Source: Parapusillimonas sp013416435 (GTDB taxonomy: Bacteria; Pseudomonadota; Gammaproteobacteria; Burkholderiales; Burkholderiaceae_B). Taken from it: a stretch of DNA of 64,000 nt. The notes beneath the pieces are model-generated. The model was not told where the DNA came from and did not search any database. It saw only the letters and a list, made by a program, of their open reading frames with translations. The DNA lies in the NCBI RefSeq assembly GCF_052180245.1, contig NZ_CP197474.1, positions 310,001 to 374,000 of the forward strand. Reading direction: 5' to 3'. A program made the translations under genes and the position numbers. Below are positions 9,142 to 17,872 of this stretch, one piece after another (within the stretch, counting starts at the first letter, position 1; every line of letters begins with the position of its first letter).

Positions 9142-11838
9142 ATGGCTAATCCGTACTTTAACGCTGCCTACTACTTGGCAACTAACCTGGATGTGCTGGC
9201 CGCTGGATACACAGTGGAAACCGCAGAGCAACACTACCTGCAACACGGCGCAGTCGAGGCACTGTCGGGCGCGAATACCGCCCGCAAACCTGCACCCTGG
9301 TTCGACATTCAGTTCTACCTGACCAATTACCCCGATCTGCTGGCTGGCGGCGTTACTGCCCAGACCGCATTCCAGCACTTCGTCACGCATGGTCAATTCG
9401 AGCAGCGTTCGCCTGCCAATGGTCTGACCGTTACCGATGCAAAGCTGCAAGCTTACGCTGATGCCAACGAAGACCTGCGCACCGCGTTTGACATCACCGA
9501 CACGGCTAACCTGACTGCTGCTCAAAAAGATGCACTGACTAGCCATTTCTACCAGTACGGCTACACAGAAGATCGTCCGGGCGCTCCCTTCGACTCGGAT
9601 GTGAATCCCGGCGGCAGCTTCACGCTCACTACTCAAGTAGACGATTTGACAGGAACTGCTGGCGATGACGTATTCAATGCAATCACGGCTGGCACGGGCC
9701 AAACTCTGAATACCGGTGATTTGCTGAATGGCGCTGGCGGTAACGACACTCTGAAGATTCTCTCACAGGGTGTTGCTGGCAATCCATTAGTGCAAACCAA
9801 GGCAATCGAAAATGTAGAGGTCCGGGCAACAGCGGCTACGGCGCTTAGCCAACAGCTAATGCAAGGCGTGGAAGTCTTCGCAAGTGAAGGCTCGAATAAT
9901 ACATTGACTGTTAACGACGCGTCGCTAGCTACCACGTACGCACTCAACAATACCGTAGCAAGTCAGGGTGCTGGCCTAACGGTGACTTATGCTGCGGGCA
10001 CATTGGCAGGAAAGGCGGACACCGCTAAGCTGTCTATCAGCAACGCAGGCGACAAGACTGGAACAGTGACAACAACACAGGTTCTGGATGTTGCGAACGG
10101 CAACGCGATCGAAGCTGTAGCGTTGTCTACCGCAGGTGTTAACTACGTTAATTTGACAGCAGGCACCGGCGCGAAGACGGTTACTGTGTCGGGCGATGGT
10201 ACCAATGACATAACCCTTGGCTCTGCCGCTGCCGAGTTGACCCTTGATGCTTCGGCCACCACTGGTACGAACACGTTTCGCGTTGGTACCCAACTTAGTG
10301 GTGCGGGAGACGTGATAAAGGGCGGTAAGGGCGCGGACACGCTTGTGGGCTCCATCTCCACGACAACAGTCGCTGAAATCTCCGGAATCGAAACTCTGGA
10401 TTTGACTTTTACTGGCCCTGCGCTGTTCAACGCATCCAAGGTAACCGACGTTAAGACACTTGATATTGCCAACACAGGTGCCGCAACGTTCAGCAACTTG
10501 AATGCATCTGTTGATACTATCAAGTTCGACACGACTGCAGTTGGTAATGGTGCTACATTGGGATACGCAACTGGTGCTGATACAGATATTTCTGTGACGG
10601 TCGGCAAGGTTACGACTGCTGGTACTTCTTCGGACGCGGTAGGTATTGGTGGCCTGACCCTGTCGGGAACGACCGGTGCGATAACGGTTTCCTCGGTAGC
10701 AGATAAAGCAACGACAGTTAACAACACTGGCGCAATCGCGCTCGGAGATTCCAAGGCGCTTACGCTTGATGCCAATAAGGCTGCATTGACCGCTGGAAAT
10801 ATTATCGGTGCCAAGGCCGAAGCGCTGACGCTTAACGCTACTGGTGCTGCAATTATTGCTGGCACATTCGTCGCCGCTGATGCATTGGCGACGGTAGAAA
10901 TCGCCGCCACTAAAGGTAATGTGGGCACTGGTTTAATTGGCGCAGACGACTCGCTCAAGACGGTAACTATTTCTGCTGGTGCAACTGACGGTACCGATCA
11001 CGTTGTTACTACTAGTTTTGGTAAATCGGTCACGGCCGGTGCGAAAGATGTAAACGCATCGCTCACTATTTCCGGCGAAGGTGATGCCAATGTAACGACG
11101 GCCGGTACCGGTACCTTCTTTGGTACTGTTGATGCAACGGCATCAACCGGCTCTGTTAATTTGGACTTTTCGGCTTATACCGGTACCGGCGCCTTCAATA
11201 TCTCCCTGGGTAATGCCGCAACTGGTGAGGCTAATACAGTTAACATTACGGGAGCAACCGCCGCAGCAATAGTAACCGGCGGATCTGGTGTTGATAACAT
11301 CACCGGCGGTGCAGGTGCTGACGTTATCAACGGTGGCGCAGGAGCTGACGTTCTTAATGGCGGAGCAGGTGCTGACGTTATCGACGGCGGTGCTGGTGCG
11401 GACACGATCACCGGTGGCGCTGGTGCTGACGTTCTTACCGGTGGCGCAGGAGTGGATTCATTTTCGTTCGTGAAAGCGGATTCCGTACTCGGCACCTTGG
11501 ACGTCATAACTGATTACCGTGCAGCAAGCGGCGCTAACGCAGGTGCGGCTGACACGATCACTATTACCGACCTAACCACTGTAGCGAGCGCTGCTAACAC
11601 TACGGTGCTTGATTACACAGCGCAAGCCTCGCTTGCGGCTGCGGTAAACGCTGCGGCGACAGCTAACGTAACGGACGTCGGACTGACGGTGTTCTTGTTC
11701 GGCGGCAACACATATGCGTACGTGGAAGCTCTGGGCGCTGGTAATACCTACGTGGCTACGGACTGGATCGTAGAGATCACAGGTACACCATTCGCCGCGG
11801 GAACAGCTATCGCTGGCTTGGGCATCGACGGCGTCTAA
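9142..11838 (+). CDS. Large RTX calcium-binding surface protein, S-layer-like
   Basis: 898 residues from ATG 9142 (AGGA upstream at 9127). No cysteine; very rich in Ala, Thr, Gly and Val, acidic. Residues 1-140 hold three copies of a roughly 40-residue module (FNAAYYLATNLDVLAAG-type, ending HG-x-E). A long beta-strand-repeat body follows, then seven GGAGADVIN-type RTX nonapeptides at about residues 712-775, which bind calcium. A C-terminal stretch of some 120 residues without processing signals is the usual type I secretion signal region. There is no Sec signal peptide. The TolC-type gene at the window start and the O-antigen genes recall the Caulobacter RsaA layout, where the S-layer attaches to LPS. 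An adhesin is the main alternative. Confidence 0.82.
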   Translation: MANPYFNAAYYLATNLDVLAAGYTVETAEQHYLQHGAVEALSGANTARKPAPWFDIQFYLTNYPDLLAGGVTAQTAFQHFVTHGQFEQRSPANGLTVTDAKLQAYADANEDLRTAFDITDTANLTAAQKDALTSHFYQYGYTEDRPGAPFDSDVNPGGSFTLTTQVDDLTGTAGDDVFNAITAGTGQTLNTGDLLNGAGGNDTLKILSQGVAGNPLVQTKAIENVEVRATAATALSQQLMQGVEVFASEGSNNTLTVNDASLATTYALNNTVASQGAGLTVTYAAGTLAGKADTAKLSISNAGDKTGTVTTTQVLDVANGNAIEAVALSTAGVNYVNLTAGTGAKTVTVSGDGTNDITLGSAAAELTLDASATTGTNTFRVGTQLSGAGDVIKGGKGADTLVGSISTTTVAEISGIETLDLTFTGPALFNASKVTDVKTLDIANTGAATFSNLNASVDTIKFDTTAVGNGATLGYATGADTDISVTVGKVTTAGTSSDAVGIGGLTLSGTTGAITVSSVADKATTVNNTGAIALGDSKALTLDANKAALTAGNIIGAKAEALTLNATGAAIIAGTFVAADALATVEIAATKGNVGTGLIGADDSLKTVTISAGATDGTDHVVTTSFGKSVTAGAKDVNASLTISGEGDANVTTAGTGTFFGTVDATASTGSVNLDFSAYTGTGAFNISLGNAATGEANTVNITGATAAAIVTGGSGVDNITGGAGADVINGGAGADVLNGGAGADVIDGGAGADTITGGAGADVLTGGAGVDSFSFVKADSVLGTLDVITDYRAASGANAGAADTITITDLTTVASAANTTVLDYTAQASLAAAVNAAATANVTDVGLTVFLFGGNTYAYVEALGAGNTYVATDWIVEITGTPFAAGTAIAGLGIDGV

Positions 11839-11872
11839 GGCGTTCCTGGATTACTATAAGAAAGCTAATCCA

Positions 11873-11900
11873 CAGATCGGTACCCGGTGGTGCCGATCTG
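11873..11900 (+). terminator. Stem-loop just after the RTX gene
   Basis: Arms CAGATCGGTACC and GGTGCCGATCTG pair over 12 bp (one wobble) around a CGGT tetraloop, 34 bp past the stop. No T-run follows, so it may protect the 3' end of the mRNA rather than terminate by itself. Confidence 0.55.
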
Positions 11901-12034
11901 ATTCGAGAGAATGAACACTCCTTAAAAAGTGGATTGACGTAGCCAAATTGTTCTGCAGCGCCGTCGAATGAAACGTGATTCAACGTTCTGGGTTTCAGCG
12001 CAAATTGAACTGTGTCGCTACGACAGTCTCGGGA

Positions 12035-12069
12035 GCCCCGCAGTCTTTGGACTGCGGGGCTTTAATTTT
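12035..12069 (+). terminator. Rho-independent terminator of the RTX gene
   Basis: A perfect 11-bp stem GCCCCGCAGTC / GACTGCGGGGC with loop TTTG, followed by TTTAATTTT. It is the first full intrinsic terminator downstream of the RTX protein gene, about 200 bp past its stop. Confidence 0.88.
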
Positions 12070-12199
12070 CACAACGAATGCTTTTCAGACTAAGCGCTTC
12101 ATAGGTAAGCGGTAAGCGCCCAGTCTTGCAATTACCCATAAGTCCGACGTAACAGCCCGGTCTGCACCGTCTTGAAGGCATGAGCGCCAGATAGCGAAA

Positions 12200-12232
12200 A
12201 TAGGTTCCAATCAAAAATACGTTGGAACCTAT
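12200..12232. repeat. Perfect inverted repeat beside the IS66 end
   Basis: ATAGGTTCCAA and TTGGAACCTAT (11 bp each) are separated by an 11-nt AT-rich loop, 25 bp outside the left IS66 end. A second IS66-like end (GTAAGCGCCCAG) lies at 12112, so this may be scar sequence from an older insertion. Function unknown. Confidence 0.5.
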
Positions 12233-12339
12233 GTCATCATCCGAAATCAGTTACCGGGTAAGCGCTCCATAAAGCACAGGATTGACAGCGTCATAGATAC
12301 CACGCCGTTATTTTTTGCTATTTAGTATCCGCCCACAAC

Positions 12340-12536
12340 TCAGCTGTTCAGCGTCTTGAGCTCTTCCGTGGTCATTTGTAAGGGCTTCAGATTCCACGGC
12401 AGCAGCGCTTCGTAATCATCAGCGTTCTGAGCACGCGGTAGTTCACGCAACACACGGCACAACCATGTGTAGGGTTCCACGTCGTTGGCACGGGCCGTTT
12501 GCACCAGCGAATAGATTGTCAACGGCAATTGAATCT
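12340..12536 (-). pseudogene. tnpC: IS66 transposase TnpC, C-terminal fragment
   Basis: The last 65 residues or so of an IS66 DDE transposase: YSLVQTARANDVEPYTWL followed by LPWNL, matching the conserved C-terminal domain. The frame is cut at 12537 by the end of an IS21-type remnant. The N-terminal part lies at 15728-16427. Roughly 200 central residues, including the catalytic core, are missing from the window. Confidence 0.9.
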
Positions 12537-13358
12537 TGACCCCTTTATTGCCGAAATCGGCAATCGAAAAATGACCCCCTACTTTTGCTCGGGTTTATGG
12601 GCCCGCAGCAGTCCCGAGCGGCGCTTCTCCCGCAAGCGGTAACTCTCGCCTCTGATCTGCACGATGTGTGCGTGATGTAAAAGCCGATCCAGCATCGCAG
12701 ACACCAACGCGTCATTGCCGCCAAACACGTCGCCCCATTGGCCAAAGGGCAAGTTCGAGGTGATGATGACCGAGCCGGCTTCATAGCGTTTGGCGATCAC
12801 CTGGAAGAACAGGTTGGCCTGATCTCCGGTCATGGGCAAGTAGCCGATCTCATCGACAATGAGCAGGCTCGGTCCCTGGATGGATCGCCGCAGGAAGGGC
12901 TTGTAACGTCCTTGGCGCTGCGCTGTTTCCAGCTGCAGCAGCAGATCGGCCGCACTGATGAACTTCACCTTCAATCCTGCTTGAGTCGCCAAGTATCCCA
13001 AGGCAATGGCCAGATGCGTTTTACCTACGCCGCTGGGACCGAGCAGCATGATGTTCTCGCGCCGTTCAATGAACGCCAACGAGGCCAGCTGCATAATGAC
13101 ATCCTTGGGCGCGCCTGTGGCAACAGCAAAGTCGAACGAATCCAAGGTTTTGATGGCGGGGAAACCGGCCATCCGTGTCATCGTTTGCTGGCTACGAGCG
13201 CGACGCGCTTGGCATTCTGCACGCAGAACTGCTTCCAAAAAGTCGGCATAGGGTTGCTCTGTTTCTGCCGCTGATTGCGCCAGGCTTGGCCAGTCCGTTG
13301 CGATGGCCGCCAACTTCAGTTGTTCGCATAGACTATGAATGCGCTCCGGAGCAAAAGT
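12537..13358 (-). mobile_element. Truncated IS21-family element (left end plus istB)
   Basis: It begins with the IS-end-like TGACCCCTTTATTGCCG followed by a second TGACCCCC motif near 12576, and ends abruptly where the second IS21 element starts at 13359. Only istB remains; istA and the other end are gone, probably lost with the tnpC segment when the second IS21 arrived or by later deletion. Confidence 0.8.
12579..13358 (-). pseudogene. istB: IS21 helper ATPase IstB, 5'-truncated
   Basis: An AAA+ ATPase that helps IstA transposase choose and capture target DNA. Walker A GPSGVGKTHLA and Walker B LLIVDEIGYLP are intact and the C-terminus is complete. Upstream, homologous residues (FAPERIHSLCEQLKL) continue up to 13358, but no ATG remains because the neighbouring IS21 element replaced the start. 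A TTG at 13313 could give a shortened product. Confidence 0.85.
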
Positions 13359-13393
13359 GTTAACGGTATTTCAATTTTCCCCGCCGTGGCAGT

Positions 13394-14245
13394 TTAAATT
13401 TCCCCACCCGGTTGGGAATCGTCTTCGTGGGCTCGAACGAGCCCGGCCTTGAGTTTTTCCTTGAGACGGTAGGAGTTGCCACGTATGTTCAGTGTCACAG
13501 CGTGATGCAGTAGCCGGTCGAGGATGGCGGTGGCGATGATCCGGTCACCAAAGACGTCTCCCCAAGCGCTGAAGCTTTGATTGCTGGTCAGTATCATCGG
13601 GCCACGCTCGTATCGGCGGCTGATGAGCTGGAAGAACAGGTTGGCACCAAGCCGGTCGATGGGCAGATAGCCGATCTCGTCGATGATGAGCAATCGCGGG
13701 GTCGTGTAGACCTTGAGCTTTTCGTCAAGACGTCCCTCAGTATGGGCGCGAGTCAGTGTGGCGATCAGGTTGGCTGCGGAGGTGAACAGGACTCGGTAGC
13801 CGGATTCGATGGCCTTAAGCCCCAGCGAGACTGCCAGGTGCGTCTTTCCTACCCCCGGCGGCCCCAGCACGATGACGTTATCGCCATGCTCGATGAAGTG
13901 ACAACTGGCCAGCGTGTTGACCTGCTTGCGATCGATGGAGGGCTGGTAACCAAAGTCAAAGCTCTCCAACGGCTTGACGAAGGGGAAGCGAGCCATGGCC
14001 GTACGCATGGTGATGTTCTTGCTCGTCTTGGCTGCGACCTCTTCATCAAGCACCTGATCGAGGAACTCGGCATAGGGCAGTTCGTGGGCTGCGGCATGTT
14101 GCAGCAACGCCTCGAGCCGCTCGCAGCTCTTGAACAGGCGCAGCTTTTTCAGATTCTCGCCAAGGCGCTCCAGTTGGGCTGGCGTCGTCATGGCCGAGCC
14201 CCGTGCGGCACCCGCTGTGGGTGAGTGTGGGGAGGTTGACATCAT
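13394..14245 (-). CDS. istB: IS21 helper ATPase IstB
   Basis: 283 residues, intact, with Walker A (GPPGVGKTHLAVS), Walker B (LLIIDEIGYLP) and an IstB N-terminal helical domain. It forms ATP-dependent oligomers on target DNA and stimulates IstA. It overlaps istA by 4 bp (ATGA), the standard IS21 arrangement. Only moderately similar to the truncated IstB next to it, so two different IS21 lineages met here. Confidence 0.93.
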   Translation of the reverse strand: MMSTSPHSPTAGAARGSAMTTPAQLERLGENLKKLRLFKSCERLEALLQHAAAHELPYAEFLDQVLDEEVAAKTSKNITMRTAMARFPFVKPLESFDFGYQPSIDRKQVNTLASCHFIEHGDNVIVLGPPGVGKTHLAVSLGLKAIESGYRVLFTSAANLIATLTRAHTEGRLDEKLKVYTTPRLLIIDEIGYLPIDRLGANLFFQLISRRYERGPMILTSNQSFSAWGDVFGDRIIATAILDRLLHHAVTLNIRGNSYRLKEKLKAGLVRAHEDDSQPGGEI

Positions 14246-15651
14246 GCGGTCTCCCGCCGATCAGCAGCTAGGTCTGCGCGAAGCAACTGATCGTACACGG
14301 CCAAGTCACGCACCTGCACGTCATGCAGCGTCGGCTCAGGAGATGGCTTTCGGGCGCCTGCATCGGCGAAGCGCTGGCGCCCATAGCGGGCCAGGGCGCC
14401 AGGCCCGTGCTCGGGTTGGACGCTCAACTGCGCACGCCCTGCCAACACGGGATGTTCGGCGACGACTTGGCCACGATGCCGAATCACCCACTGTCCCCCT
14501 TCGCGTATGACCTGGACGGTCTGGCCGATGAGCCGGAACGGCACCGAATAGCGATTTGCATCGATCGACACGAGCCAATCTTCTGCAACCACTCGTTCAC
14601 GCACGGTCGCTTGCACGAAGCCGCGCTGCCCTGCGAGCGGGATCAGCGCCGCAGCCTCTTGGGCGAAGCGCTCCACTGGGCGCTGGTGAGTTGTGCCATG
14701 GACGCGGACGTCGGCAATTTCCGCTTGCCAACTCGCCAGTTGCGCATTGAAGTCTTCCAGACTCTGGAAGCGACGACCTGGCACGAAGTTGCGTTTGACA
14801 TACTTCACCCCTGACTCGACCTTACCCTTGGTCTGTGCCCGGTAGGGCTGGCACAGCCGAATGGCAAAGCCCCAATGATCGGCGAAAGCCTGGAACCGTT
14901 CGTTCAGCCGTGCCCGGCGCAAGCCCGCATCGTCCTCGAACGATCCGGTCGTCACCGTGCGCATGCGGTCATACAGCAATGTCTGGCAGCAGCCACCGAA
15001 GTGTGCGAAGGCGTTCTCGTGCGCCGTCAGCAGGCTGGACATCCGCTCATCAAGGAAACCCTCGGCATACCCGCGGCGGCTGTAGCCTAGGGTCATCACG
15101 AACACGTGCACCCTCTCTCGTCTGTCACCCAGCCAGACGGTAACCTGGCCCCAATCGACCTGAGCCTGTTCACCTGGGGCCGTCTCAAAGCGCCACTGCG
15201 TCAAGGACACTGCTGTCGATTGCGCACGCATGGGTCGAATCGCCACCTTGACCACTTCGTAGCAGCCCGTGAAACCGCGCTGGCTACGCAGCTCCTGGTG
15301 CAGGATTCGGGCGGAATACCCCACTTGCGGCGCCCGTTCTCGCAACCACTCCCAATGAGCGTCCAACAGCACCGGACGCTTCGCCACACGTCGGTATGGC
15401 GCCCACGCTTCTCGCTTCAAGCAGTTGCGCACCGTCTTGCGGTCCAGCCCAAGCGCTCGAGCAATCGCCGAGACCGTCTGCCCTTGGTCATGTCGTCTGT
15501 GGATCTCCGTCCATGCATCCTGTCCAAGCACTGTCGTCTCCGTGTCCCCATTTGTTCCGAACACGGTACTACTACTCACGCTACCAGGACCGGCCCTCAA
15601 AGGGCCTGACTTTTCGTCATCCCGCTGCACCTGCATAACTTCGTTTTCCAT
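14242..15651 (-). CDS. istA: IS21 transposase IstA
   Basis: 469 residues. N-terminal helix-turn-helix (SAIARALGLDRKTVRNCL, about residues 61-78) for binding the IS ends, then an rve-type DDE core: D in AQVDWGQ, D in LLYDRMRT and E in TKGKVESGVKY. All three catalytic residues are present, so the element could be active. The N-terminal 45 residues before the HTH are unusually long and Ser/Thr-rich. Confidence 0.94.
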   Translation of the reverse strand: MENEVMQVQRDDEKSGPLRAGPGSVSSSTVFGTNGDTETTVLGQDAWTEIHRRHDQGQTVSAIARALGLDRKTVRNCLKREAWAPYRRVAKRPVLLDAHWEWLRERAPQVGYSARILHQELRSQRGFTGCYEVVKVAIRPMRAQSTAVSLTQWRFETAPGEQAQVDWGQVTVWLGDRRERVHVFVMTLGYSRRGYAEGFLDERMSSLLTAHENAFAHFGGCCQTLLYDRMRTVTTGSFEDDAGLRRARLNERFQAFADHWGFAIRLCQPYRAQTKGKVESGVKYVKRNFVPGRRFQSLEDFNAQLASWQAEIADVRVHGTTHQRPVERFAQEAAALIPLAGQRGFVQATVRERVVAEDWLVSIDANRYSVPFRLIGQTVQVIREGGQWVIRHRGQVVAEHPVLAGRAQLSVQPEHGPGALARYGRQRFADAGARKPSPEPTLHDVQVRDLAVYDQLLRADLAADRRETA

Positions 15652-15727
15652 CTGTCGCTCCTGAGAGAAAAGATGGGTGAGGAGTTTTTAAATGCCACAG
15701 GTGGGGATTATTGCAATGCCACTGACA

Positions 15728-16427
15728 CGTACTTGGTCGTGAGCAGCATGGCCAGCAACGAACTGCTGGCGTTGGTGCGTGGCAGGACTTGTGCCGGCAA
15801 GGGCGCAGTCACGGGCGCGACGTCCTTGGAAGGACAGGCGTAGCGTTTGCGAATATGACGCAGCACCCGCACTTGCATCGGAACGATATCCAGCTGTTCA
15901 CTGACCTCTTCCCCGATTTGCACCATGGGTGTGCCGCAGGGGCATAGGCGATCCGCTTGCGGAATGTCGTGCACGATGTCGATACGGGGTAATTCCATAG
16001 GCAATGGAGCACGTTTGCCTCGGGCCTTGGGTGCGAGGGGCGTGGCCTCGCGCGCTCCCGTGCCGGCACCGGGGATGGCGACCGTGTCATCGGCCTCTGT
16101 CGTATCCCGGGCGAGCGCTTCCGCTTCGTCAAACAACCGGCCCTGCGCGGTATCGGCGCTGGGCCCGAAGTAGCGGCGTCGCTCGGCTTGAAGTTGCTCG
16201 TAGAGCTTGAGGATTTCCGCGCGGTGCTCTTCTTTGAGGGCGCGGGTGACTTGTTCGGTGACTTGAGCCGTAACCTGTGCGGTCACCTGCGCTGTTACCT
16301 GATGAGAAATCTGTTGCGTGAGTTGCGCCAGAAACTGCTGCATGGCCGGATCCGACACGTTGATGCCGTAGGCATCGGGGTCGATCTCGGACGAAACCGG
16401 CAGAGTGAATGGAGTGCTTTCAGGCAT
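15728..16427 (-). pseudogene. tnpC: IS66 transposase TnpC, N-terminal fragment
   Basis: About 233 residues: a coiled-coil leader with repeated QVTAQVTAQVT units, the RRRYFGPSAD motif, and the IS66 zinc-finger (CPCGTPM...). It continues to LLAMLLTTKYV, where the IS21 element interrupts it; five foreign residues and a stop follow. This is the start of the transposase whose tail lies at 12340-12536. Confidence 0.92.
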
Positions 16428-16448
16428 CCCGCATTATACCGCATTACC

Positions 16449-16805
16449 CTATGTAACTGACTGATAATTCAAGGTTTTATGCGGTTTATTTGTCCATAAA
16501 TCGAAGCCTTCCAGCAGCCACTCCAGCTCTTGCAGCGTGAGGCTGACGGTGGCTACCTCTTGGGTCTGGGGCCAGGCGAAGCGCTGCTTTTCCAAGCGCT
16601 TTTGCCACAGGCAGAAGCCGTTGCGATGCCAGTACAAGATCTTCATCTTCGTGCGGTAGCGGTTAATAAAGACATACACCGCATCGGCAAACGGGTTCAT
16701 GGCCAACTCGTTCTCCACCAGCGCTGCCAGGCCATCGATTTGCTTGCGGAAATCCACCGGAACACGACACAGAAACACTTGACTCACCCGGCTGCCCGGA
16801 TGCAT
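16449..16805 (-). CDS. tnpB: IS66 accessory protein TnpB
   Basis: 118 residues from ATG 16805, which overlaps the tnpA stop (TGATG). It carries the IS66 Orf2 signatures PVDFRKQIDGLAALV, VFINRYRTKMKILYW and NGFCLWQKRLE. TnpB is needed for IS66 transposition but its biochemical role is not established. Intact here, though useless without TnpC in cis. Confidence 0.92.
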   Translation of the reverse strand: MHPGSRVSQVFLCRVPVDFRKQIDGLAALVENELAMNPFADAVYVFINRYRTKMKILYWHRNGFCLWQKRLEKQRFAWPQTQEVATVSLTLQELEWLLEGFDLWTNKPHKTLNYQSVT

Positions 16806-17164
16806 CAGCGCACCTGGGAATTTAAGGCCTGGCTCAATTGGGCCAGCCACTGCGGCGCAGGCAACTCAGAGAGCTCCAGACGAAGGCCCGAACCGAGTGT
16901 GACACAACAGGCCATGTTCGGGTTCATCTCGGATGCGGCATTTTTGATCTGTACCGGCATGAATAGTTTACGGCCGGACTCTTTGTCCTGAGATACCGCA
17001 GCCAGCGGATGCGGACCGTGCTGCCGTGCCTTGATACGGCGGCGCCAATAGTACAGCGCGCAGACCGACAGCGATTCGCGCCGGGCATACGCCTTGGTGT
17101 CGATGCCTTCATCGGCAATGGCTGCCAGGTGTGCGGCCCAATATTCATATCCTTTGTTGCTCAT
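16805..17164 (-). CDS. tnpA: IS66 accessory protein TnpA
   Basis: 119 residues from ATG 17164 (MSNKGYEYWAAH). A helix-turn-helix of the IS66 TnpA/IS3-OrfA type: an alpha-helical N-terminal half with SVCALYYWRRRIKA. It likely binds the element ends. First gene of the IS66 operon, coupled to tnpB by overlap. The reading frame continues upstream to 17200, but the internal ATG follows a better ribosome site (CAGGAGCGGGACGAA). Confidence 0.88.
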   Translation of the reverse strand: MSNKGYEYWAAHLAAIADEGIDTKAYARRESLSVCALYYWRRRIKARQHGPHPLAAVSQDKESGRKLFMPVQIKNAASEMNPNMACCVTLGSGLRLELSELPAPQWLAQLSQALNSQVR

Positions 17165-17265
17165 TTCGTCCCGCTCCTGAAAAAGTGAACAGACGAACAA
17201 TGAACGATTCAGGCGCCGGCGACAATCCTGTGCTTTATGGAGCGCTTACCTTTAAGGTTACAAAT

Positions 17266-17439
17266 ATGGACTTTCTACTGACCCTCTTCAAATACCGTAT
17301 CGCTGGTGTCTGCGTTACAGCGGCACCTTGCCTTAGCCGGGACGGTCTGGGTGTGGAAACGTCCGAGGAAAAGAACCGTGAAGCCTTTGAGACTGTGATG
17401 AGTCGTGTCCGTCTCCGGCTGGCGGCGTACGGATCATAA
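17266..17439 (+). CDS. Hypothetical small ORF next to the IS66 end
   Basis: 57 residues from ATG 17266, hydrophobic at the start and charged at the end (SEEKNREAFETVMSRVRLRL). It begins 17 bp outside the IS66 right end and may be the tail of a gene cut by IS66. I do not recognise a family; it may not be translated. Confidence 0.25.
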   Translation: MDFLLTLFKYRIAGVCVTAAPCLSRDGLGVETSEEKNREAFETVMSRVRLRLAAYGS

Positions 17440-17490
17440 AATTGGTTTACTGGCAGATGACGAAATAAGAATCATTCCACCCCCGCCTTG

Positions 17491-17524
17491 TTAAAAAGCC
17501 CCACAATCCGAAAATTGTGAGGCT
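17491..17524 (-). terminator. Intrinsic terminator for minus-strand transcription
   Basis: Read on the minus strand: AGCCTCACAAT, loop TTTCGG, ATTGTGGGGCT (one mismatch), then a run of T. No minus-strand gene ends directly above it now. The integrase at 18858 is the nearest, with IS3 lying between, so IS3 may have separated the integrase from its terminator. Confidence 0.6.
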
Positions 17525-17605
17525 ATCGGCGCTGGTGCAACGGTAATCCCCCCGTAAAACCGCAGTGAGCTGAAGTAGAATTTCCACAACAAGGAAATTC
17601 AAGCA

Positions 17606-17872
17606 ATGAAGCAAGCCCGATTCACCGACAGCCAGATCATGGCGATCCTCAAACAAGCCGAAGCCGGCACACCGGTGCCGCAACTGTGCCGTGAACACGG
17701 CATGAGCAGCGCCTCCTTTTACAAGTGGCGCGCCAAGTATGGCGGCCTGGACACCTCGATGATGGCACGCCTGAAGGAGCTTGAGACTGAAAACAGGCAG
17801 CTTAAGAAGATGTACGCCGAAGAGCGCCTGAAGGCTGAAATGGTGCAGGAAGCGCTACGAAAAAAGTGGTAG
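17606..17872 (+). CDS. IS3 transposase OrfA (helix-turn-helix)
   Basis: 88 residues. HTH_8-type domain (FTDSQIMAILKQAEAG, then LCREHGMSSASFYKW) followed by a leucine-zipper-like tail (LKELETENRQLKKMY). It binds the IS ends. Its 3' end carries a slippery A6G at 17860-17866, where a -1 slip joins it to OrfB to make the OrfAB transposase. Confidence 0.93.
   Translation: MKQARFTDSQIMAILKQAEAGTPVPQLCREHGMSSASFYKWRAKYGGLDTSMMARLKELETENRQLKKMYAEERLKAEMVQEALRKKW

Larger units (their letters stand above)
13359..15727 (-). mobile_element. Complete IS21-family element
   Basis: 2,369 bp. The ends TGTTAACGGTATTTCAATTT (13359) and, inverted, TGTCAGTGGCATTGCAATAA (ending 15727) match each other, as do internal CCCCRCC...GTGGCA...TTTAAA subrepeats, typical of IS21 multiple end repeats. 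It carries intact istA and istB. The left flank is the older IS21 remnant and the right flank is IS66 tnpC, so no target duplication is visible. Confidence 0.88.
12258..17249 (-). mobile_element. IS66-family element, broken by two IS21-type insertions
   Basis: Perfect 27-bp terminal inverted repeats beginning GTAAGCGCTCCATAAAGCAC lie at 12258-12284 and 17223-17249. Between them, on the minus strand, are tnpA, tnpB and a tnpC whose middle is missing and replaced by IS21 sequences. The 8-bp flanks (GTTACCGG and CTTTAAGG) do not match, so no clean target duplication remains. tnpC being destroyed, the element should not move on its own. Confidence 0.9.

Noticed and set aside
10143..10958. Long minus-strand open frame (271 codons) inside the RTX gene
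   Set aside because: It is the antisense of a GC-skewed, repetitive gene; its Val/Ser/Pro-rich composition mirrors the Ala/Thr/Gly codons of the sense strand and it has no family features or ribosome site.
12250..12257. Target-site duplication of the IS66 element
   Set aside because: The 8-bp flanks GTTACCGG and CTTTAAGG do not match.
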